NCBI GenBank assembly: GCA_000436915.1
Contig: HF993935.1
Location: 9,143-35,265, forward strand
Direction: 5' to 3'
Length of the DNA: 26,123 bases
Source of the DNA: Prevotella sp. CAG:1092
Lineage (GTDB): Bacteria; Bacteroidota; Bacteroidia; Bacteroidales; Bacteroidaceae
The translations under genes and the position numbers were made by a program. The notes below the pieces were generated by a model. The model saw nothing but the letters and a program-made list of their open reading frames with translations. It made no database searches and was not told where the DNA came from. Of the stretch, positions 22,265 through 26,123 are shown in pieces. Position 1 is the stretch's first letter; the number at the start of each line of letters is the position of its first letter.

Positions 22265-23215
22265 TTACTTTATCTTATTGTATGTCTCCTTGCAAAGAGC
22301 CTCGTGCTTGCGATGCATGTAAACATACATAGCCTGCATCACGGTAATCTCGAACACCATGTATATCCATGGTAGACCAATAAGTGCCGAGATATAAACG
22401 CAGATAGCGCGGGTGTTGAAGGTAAGGATATTTGTGAATGGCATGAGCGGACGGCTCTGAGCCAAGAACTCTTGCTTCACATCTTCTGGCAAAGCCTCAG
22501 CACCATTATATTTCTTCTTCATCTCAGCCATCAAGCGTTGGAACTCAGGTGTGCGTTTCTCCTGGCTCTTACAGTAGTTGGCATAGTTGAAGTAGAATGC
22601 GCGACCAAGAAAATCTTTCTTTGCCAATCCCTCATAGATAGCACGCTGCGAAGCATAGTTGTCGAGCTCGCTACCATTCTTGCCTTTAAGGAAGAAGAGG
22701 TGAATCTGACGATAATAGTCGCTAAGCGAACTTTGAGGAGAATGGAACAAAACGCCAGCCACAACTGCCAACACCCATGACCACCATCCCCACTCTATGT
22801 CGGTAAATGGAATATTGTCATCCATCAGTCTATAGGCGAAAGCGGCATAGATGCAGAAGAACCATACGTCGCCCGAAAAACCATCGAGCATACGACCTAT
22901 CAAGGTTTTCTTGCCTGTGAGTCGTGCCATCTGACCGTCGGTAGAGTCGCAGAAGTTAGCAAACATCAGCAACACCACACCAAGGATATTGTGCATCATG
23001 TCTTCAAACATGAACATATAGCCCGAGCCTATTCCGAGGAATATTGATAATATTGTAATCACGTTTGGATGGATGTTCATGCTATTCCATAGCAATGCAA
23101 ACACCAGACCTATAGGACGTGTGAAATGTACGTCGAGCCACTCTTCTGTATCGTTTGACTTGAATGAAGCCTGCAGCAATTCTGAAAATGATTTTTTCTC
23201 TTTATTAGTTTCCAT
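22265..23215 (-). CDS. CDP-alcohol phosphatidyltransferase family membrane enzyme
   Basis: 316 residues. The family signature is present at about residues 88-118: D-S-T-D-G-Q-M-A-R, eight residues, then G-R-M-L-D, then GFSGD. The aspartates bind the metals that activate the CDP leaving group. The usual spacing between the last two aspartates is three residues, and here it is four. Several membrane helices follow, with a soluble insert around residues 170-250. Such enzymes join a CDP-activated alcohol or CDP-diacylglycerol to a second alcohol in the inner membrane (for example phosphatidylinositol, phosphatidylglycerol or aminoalcohol lipids). It lies 68 bp after the ATP-grasp gene and 37 bp before the HAD gene. 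Confidence 0.88.
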   Translation of the reverse strand: METNKEKKSFSELLQASFKSNDTEEWLDVHFTRPIGLVFALLWNSMNIHPNVITILSIFLGIGSGYMFMFEDMMHNILGVVLLMFANFCDSTDGQMARLTGKKTLIGRMLDGFSGDVWFFCIYAAFAYRLMDDNIPFTDIEWGWWSWVLAVVAGVLFHSPQSSLSDYYRQIHLFFLKGKNGSELDNYASQRAIYEGLAKKDFLGRAFYFNYANYCKSQEKRTPEFQRLMAEMKKKYNGAEALPEDVKQEFLAQSRPLMPFTNILTFNTRAICVYISALIGLPWIYMVFEITVMQAMYVYMHRKHEALCKETYNKIK

Positions 23216-23283
23216 AACAACCTATTATAAATCTTTATCTATATTATAGTAAATGCAAAATCCAGTTTTTTTGCTTTACCTTA

Positions 23284-24069
23284 TTATATTATTCGCTTTG
23301 CAGCCTCGGCTATTGCCTTAGCCGCATCTTCGCGACATCTTGAGAAACTTGGCCAGTCATTGAAGTCAATGATGCAGAATGTGCCATCGGCTCTAACTAT
23401 AGCATCGCCACCATAAGCGGTTATTCCGATGGTTTGAGCCACCTTTTCCACTTTCTGTCTCAAGGCATCCGCATCAAAGGCATAATGGTTGGCTTTGCCG
23501 TTGATAGCCTCGTCGCCAAACTTGGTGTTGCCATCGTCTGAAGGATAATAATATCTGAAGAATCCGCCATCCACAGCATACCATTTCACCAAGTCGCCTA
23601 CTACATGAGCCGAAACCACATAGTCGTCAATGCCCACAGCCTTGAAGTCAGCCTTGGCTTGCTGCAATTCTTCGTCATTCTTGCAATAGCGCACTTCACC
23701 TTTCGTTTGTGCAGCCATGTCGCCACGCTTAATCCAATAGCCATCATCGCCTACGGCAGGAGCCAACGGAGTGTTGATACCATGCATCACAGTTTCTATT
23801 ATTGAGCGTGTGCAAGCCTTTATGCTTAGCGGATTGTTAATTACTTTAAGCCCCTGTGTAGCAAGCAAAGCCAATTTGTCGAGATTGACGGTTTGGCGTG
23901 CCATACTTAGACAAATATCGAAGTCGGCAACATCGTCGGGGATATTATTCTCGTCGACCACTACAACATCGCTACCCAAACAATTTGCTGCAGCCAGCAG
24001 TATGGCTCTATCCTTATCAACGCTATTGGGCGAAAACACCACATCACGCATAACAGCCAATACCTTCAT
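23284..24069 (-). CDS. ATP-grasp domain protein
   Basis: 261 residues from the ATG at 24069; a GTG one codon upstream (24072) is an alternative. The C-terminal half has ATP-grasp features: YWIKRGD with a candidate ATP-binding Lys, DDYVVSAHVVGDLVKWYAV, and the metal-binding end YGGDAIVRADGTFCIIDFNDWPSF with Asp and Asn in the DxN arrangement. The N-terminal domain (about residues 1-85) is Rossmann-like (VVVVDENNIP, VINNPLSIKACTRS). ATP-grasp enzymes form an acylphosphate and couple it to an amine or thiol, so a small peptide-type ligase is plausible; the substrates are unknown. The TGATG junction with the upstream NTP transferase indicates coupled translation. Confidence 0.72.
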   Translation of the reverse strand: MKVLAVMRDVVFSPNSVDKDRAILLAAANCLGSDVVVVDENNIPDDVADFDICLSMARQTVNLDKLALLATQGLKVINNPLSIKACTRSIIETVMHGINTPLAPAVGDDGYWIKRGDMAAQTKGEVRYCKNDEELQQAKADFKAVGIDDYVVSAHVVGDLVKWYAVDGGFFRYYYPSDDGNTKFGDEAINGKANHYAFDADALRQKVEKVAQTIGITAYGGDAIVRADGTFCIIDFNDWPSFSRCREDAAKAIAEAAKRII

Positions 24070-24797
24070 CACTTTCCCGACTCAAGAAACTGTTCTGCCT
24101 TTTCCACATCCGTAGCATGATCCACATCCAACACCTTGCTGAAAGGATAAGCCTTTAGTTTCAATCCTCCTGCCACCAAGGCACGCTGGAAGTTGCGCAT
24201 ACGGCTAACCCCATTCTTCATACACTCTTCGAGTATGCGAATACAAGGGGCTGTTAGACCATAGATACCGCCTGAGATATAACGAATGCCGTCTTCATAC
24301 TTATCGTAGAAGCCGGTAATATCATCAGCAGCATCTGTAGCTACATACAAAGGTTTCTCGTCATCTATATAATCGGTTACGCCCATCATGCAGTCGTAAC
24401 CCTGAGCCAATGCTTTTTCAAAGTTTTCTACATAGGCAGAAAACTCCTGCTCACGAAAAATAGTGTCGACGGTAGTGAGCACCACAGGGCCCTCTCCTAC
24501 CAGTCGACTTAATTCATAAAAGCTATGCATAGAACTTGGTGTAGACTTCACGATATGTCGGAGCGGAAGCTTCTTTCCCTCGTAGCCCTCTGTCTCAAGT
24601 TGAGTCAGATGCTGAGCTACGGCAGTAGCCTGCTCATTGCATATCACAAAGATCTCATCAGCTGCATTGCTTGCAAATACTCTTACAAGTCGATCTATCA
24701 GACATTCGCCATGCACCTTGACAAGTGGTTTTGGTGCTGCGATACCTTCAGACGCAAGTCGTGAACCTTCGCCTGCTGCTATAATGGCATATTTCAT
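24069..24797 (-). CDS. NTP transferase (sugar- or alcohol-phosphate nucleotidyltransferase)
   Basis: 242 residues. The N-terminal signature AIIAAGEGSRLASEG followed by PKPLVKVHGECLIDRLV is the nucleotide-binding loop of the NTP_transferase fold. The metal-site aspartates are probably in LTTVDTIF (about residue 110) and LDVDH near the C-terminus. The short length, without a beta-helix domain, is like MobA-type or inositol/choline/glycerol-phosphate cytidylyltransferases. It is the first gene of an operon with ATP-grasp, CDP-alcohol transferase and HAD genes, so making a CDP-alcohol for the transferase is the natural reading; this is inference. A -7 box lies 27 bp upstream. Confidence 0.83.
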   Translation of the reverse strand: MKYAIIAAGEGSRLASEGIAAPKPLVKVHGECLIDRLVRVFASNAADEIFVICNEQATAVAQHLTQLETEGYEGKKLPLRHIVKSTPSSMHSFYELSRLVGEGPVVLTTVDTIFREQEFSAYVENFEKALAQGYDCMMGVTDYIDDEKPLYVATDAADDITGFYDKYEDGIRYISGGIYGLTAPCIRILEECMKNGVSRMRNFQRALVAGGLKLKAYPFSKVLDVDHATDVEKAEQFLESGK

Positions 24798-24824
24798 TAT
24801 CTATATAGTCTTGAATTACGCCTG

Positions 24825-24832
24825 CAAAGGTA
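24825..24832 (-). promoter_or_regulatory. -7 box of the NTP transferase operon
   Basis: The minus strand reads TACCTTTG with the context TATTACTACCTTTGC, the same as at the DUF4738 promoter. There is no TTTG at the -33 position. Confidence 0.6.
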
Positions 24833-24886
24833 GTAATATTTCACGGATTAAGAAAACTTTTTATAAGTTTTTTAGTTTTCTAAACC

Positions 24887-25627
24887 TTACTTCCTACAGC
24901 CATGAACCATCAGTTCGGTAGTATCTATATTGCCTGTGCCTCTTACATTCTTACTCAACGATTTAACAGTTCCTTCGAGGTCTATATTGCCTACTCCGCT
25001 CAGCAGACAGTCTACGTGTCCTGCATTCTTAAATTCTACATCGGCATTGCCTACGCCAAGCATAGCTATCTTAGTACGATTGGCTGTCAGCTTATCAACT
25101 TCCAAGTTGCCAGCACCCTTTACAATAAGGTAAGCCTCATCACACACAATTCTATCAAAATCAATGTTGCCTGCCCCATTAAGCTCAACGTTTAGAGTAT
25201 CGGTATCAAGGAGATTCTTGGCTTCAAAGTCGCCAGCTCCACGCATGACAACAGAAATCAAATCGGGCGAAGATACATAGATATCAGCCTTCTCTGAGTG
25301 GTCCACGCGAAACCAGTCTTTCTCGTCTAACGAAAGATACAAGGTTTGGTTTTTCACCTTTACCTTTACATTATCCACGATACTCTTGCGTCCTTTGATA
25401 GCAACTCCTCCACGTGAAGCCTGCGAGAATTCAACATCGAGTGCACCGTCAAGCACAACTTTATTGAAATAAGGCAGACTCTTCAGCTGCTTGGTAACCT
25501 TGCGACCATCATAATTTAAAGAATTGTCATTCTTACTATCTACGCCAACCTTTGCGTTACTTGAATTACATGCGGCAAAGCCGAGCATCATCGCTACCGC
25601 CATAATAATAGAGAAAAATCGCTTCAT
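24887..25627 (-). CDS. Head-GIN-domain lipoprotein (DUF2807)
   Basis: 246 residues from the ATG at 25627; an in-frame ATG at 25654 would put nine polar residues before the signal peptide and is not preferred. The signal peptide ends LGFAAC, with Cys20 as the predicted lipidation site. The domain is a repetitive beta-helix with the family's recurring G-x-G-N/D turns: MRGAGDFEAKNL, LNGAGNIDFDRI, VKGAGNLEVDKL, MLGVGNADVEF, LSGVGNIDLEG, VRGTGNIDTTEL. It begins with the usual LPYFNKVVLDGALDVEFSQ. Its function is unknown and it is common in Bacteroidetes envelopes. No TAnnTTTG box is evident; the upstream gap holds the 22-bp tandem repeat. Confidence 0.9.
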   Translation of the reverse strand: MKRFFSIIMAVAMMLGFAACNSSNAKVGVDSKNDNSLNYDGRKVTKQLKSLPYFNKVVLDGALDVEFSQASRGGVAIKGRKSIVDNVKVKVKNQTLYLSLDEKDWFRVDHSEKADIYVSSPDLISVVMRGAGDFEAKNLLDTDTLNVELNGAGNIDFDRIVCDEAYLIVKGAGNLEVDKLTANRTKIAMLGVGNADVEFKNAGHVDCLLSGVGNIDLEGTVKSLSKNVRGTGNIDTTELMVHGCRK

Positions 25628-25752
25628 AGTCGTATTGTATTGATTGTTATGCATATAAAATGTTTTTAAAAGATGTAGACCAATTGTTTTTATCGGTCTC
25701 TATTTGTTTAGACGTTGATTAACGAAGATTTGTTGCAAGCAGCGCATATTTT
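25628..25752. other. Gap upstream of the GIN lipoprotein gene
   Basis: It holds no gene. The only visible structure is an imperfect hairpin, AGACCAAT (25677-25684) with ATCGGTCT (25692-25699), 7 of 8 pairs, which would sit in or near the leader of the minus-strand gene. No consensus promoter was found. Confidence 0.5.
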
Positions 25753-25884
25753 TTTTGATTAATCACATAAAAAAATGCGAGTAGCCTCGTTGGCTCATGC
25801 GAGTAGTCGTAATAGCCAATGCGACTAATCGCTTAGGCTTATGAGGCTATTCGGATTGGCAAATACGAATAGTCACATAAAAAA
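25753..25884. repeat. Degenerate tandem repeat, six units of exactly 22 bp
   Basis: Units start at 25753, 25775, 25797, 25819, 25841 and 25863. The middle units follow ATGCGAnTAnTCGnnTnGGCnn (for example ATGCGAGTAGTCGTAATAGCC and ATGCGACTAATCGCTTAGGC). The two outer units share the core GAnTAnTCACATAAAAAA, so TCACATAAAAAAA brackets the array. The core CGAnTAnTCG is close to palindromic. The period is not a multiple of three, and stops occur, so it is non-coding. Confidence 0.8.
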
Positions 25885-25917
25885 AGCCAGCCACAAGGCA
25901 TTCCACCCGTGGCTGGC
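25880..25917 (-). terminator. Terminator of the partial gene at the window end
   Basis: A perfect 9-bp GC-rich stem, GCCAGCCAC with GTGGCTGGC, 14-nt loop, followed on the minus strand by seven T. It lies 42 bp after the stop of the downstream-ending gene. The T-run is also the A-run of the last 22-bp repeat unit. Confidence 0.88.
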
Positions 25918-25959
25918 AATAATTATAATCCACCTAATGATATTATATAAAACCCAACA

Positions 25960-26123
25960 TTAGTTCTCTTCAAACTTCTTCACAGCTCTGAGCTGATGAC
26001 GCATGTTGCTAAGAAGCTGCTGACTCTCCTGCAAGAGGTTGAGGTAAACCAATCCTGCCTGCAAATTCTGAGTATGAGAGGTCTGCATGCGGTCGATGTG
26101 GCGTTTACGAACTACCGAGAGCT
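25960..26123 (-). CDS. C-terminal end of a protein with a PhoU-like helical tail, possibly a phosphate transporter
   Basis: Only the last 54 codons are in the window; the gene runs off the right edge. The visible end is helical: VRKRHIDRMQTSHTQNLQAG, then LVYLNLLQESQQLLSNMRHQL and a KKFEEN terminus. The pattern RxxHIxRMQ, then a small-residue stretch, then YLxLLxE resembles the last helices of the PhoU-like domain at the end of Bacteroidetes inorganic phosphate transporters (PiT or Na/Pi type). With so little sequence the assignment is tentative. A strong terminator follows. Confidence 0.5.
   Translation of the reverse strand, partial: LSVVRKRHIDRMQTSHTQNLQAGLVYLNLLQESQQLLSNMRHQLRAVKKFEEN

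Noticed and set aside
24851..24881. AGAAAACT..AGTTTTCT inverted repeat after the GIN gene as a terminator
   Set aside because: The stem is short and nearly all A/T, and no T-run follows on the minus strand; too weak to call.
25753..25884. CRISPR array
   Set aside because: The repeats are directly adjacent with no spacers, diverged in sequence, and no cas genes are present.

Overview
The window reads as ordinary chromosome of a Bacteroidales bacterium, most likely Prevotellaceae (Prevotella/Segatella type). The reasons are the Bacteroidetes -7 promoter box TAnnTTTG in front of many genes, in places with a TTTG -33 box 19-20 bp upstream; the weak or absent Shine-Dalgarno sequences; and families largely confined to this phylum (DUF4199, DUF6452, DUF6048, DUF4230, DUF4738, DUF4890, DUF5686, head-GIN lipoprotein). 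I saw no transposase, integrase, phage gene, CRISPR array, tRNA or rRNA.

Layout. (1) 1-110, minus: SRP RNA with its promoter. (2) 291-9448, plus, tightly packed: a leaderless DUF4199 membrane protein, a GT2 glycosyltransferase with C-terminal membrane helices, a DUF6452 lipoprotein, a DUF6048 protein, ApbE flavin transferase, a Crp/Fnr-type regulator, an M3 metallopeptidase, a dCMP deaminase family protein, a PDZ-S41 protease and 5-formyl-THF cyclo-ligase. Many of these genes touch or overlap. (3) 9435-10836, minus: recF and a DUF721/DciA-like protein. (4) 10959-12272, plus: an inner-membrane TPR protein and ribH, closed by a strong terminator. (5) 12273-12529: a gene-free gap with two copies of a CGTTCAAC/GTTGAACG palindrome. 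(6) 12530-13769, minus: DUF4738 lipoprotein and a DUF4890 (Spy/LTXXQ-like) periplasmic protein. (7) 13911-16601, plus: two membrane-anchored DUF4230 paralogues and an AGCS-type sodium:alanine/glycine symporter. (8) 16677-18103: a LacI-family regulator, a divergent short non-coding transcription unit, and between their promoters a perfect LacI-type operator. (9) 18034-21399, minus: a NarL/LuxR-type response regulator and a DUF5686 outer-membrane protein. (10) 21526-24832, minus: NTP transferase, ATP-grasp enzyme, CDP-alcohol phosphatidyltransferase and HAD hydrolase, which together look like one small pathway for a CDP-activated headgroup. (11) 24887-26123, minus: a GIN-domain lipoprotein, a 6 x 22-bp degenerate tandem repeat, a terminator, and the 3' end of what looks like a PhoU-like phosphate transporter tail.

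The best candidates for something undescribed are the short RNA gene at about 17930-18015, which carries a complete promoter and terminator and shares a regulatory region with lacI; the four-gene CDP-headgroup operon; the double palindrome at 12352-12465, whose four arms can pair in two exclusive ways; and the 22-bp tandem repeat at 25753-25884. All calls come from reading the sequence. No database search was run.
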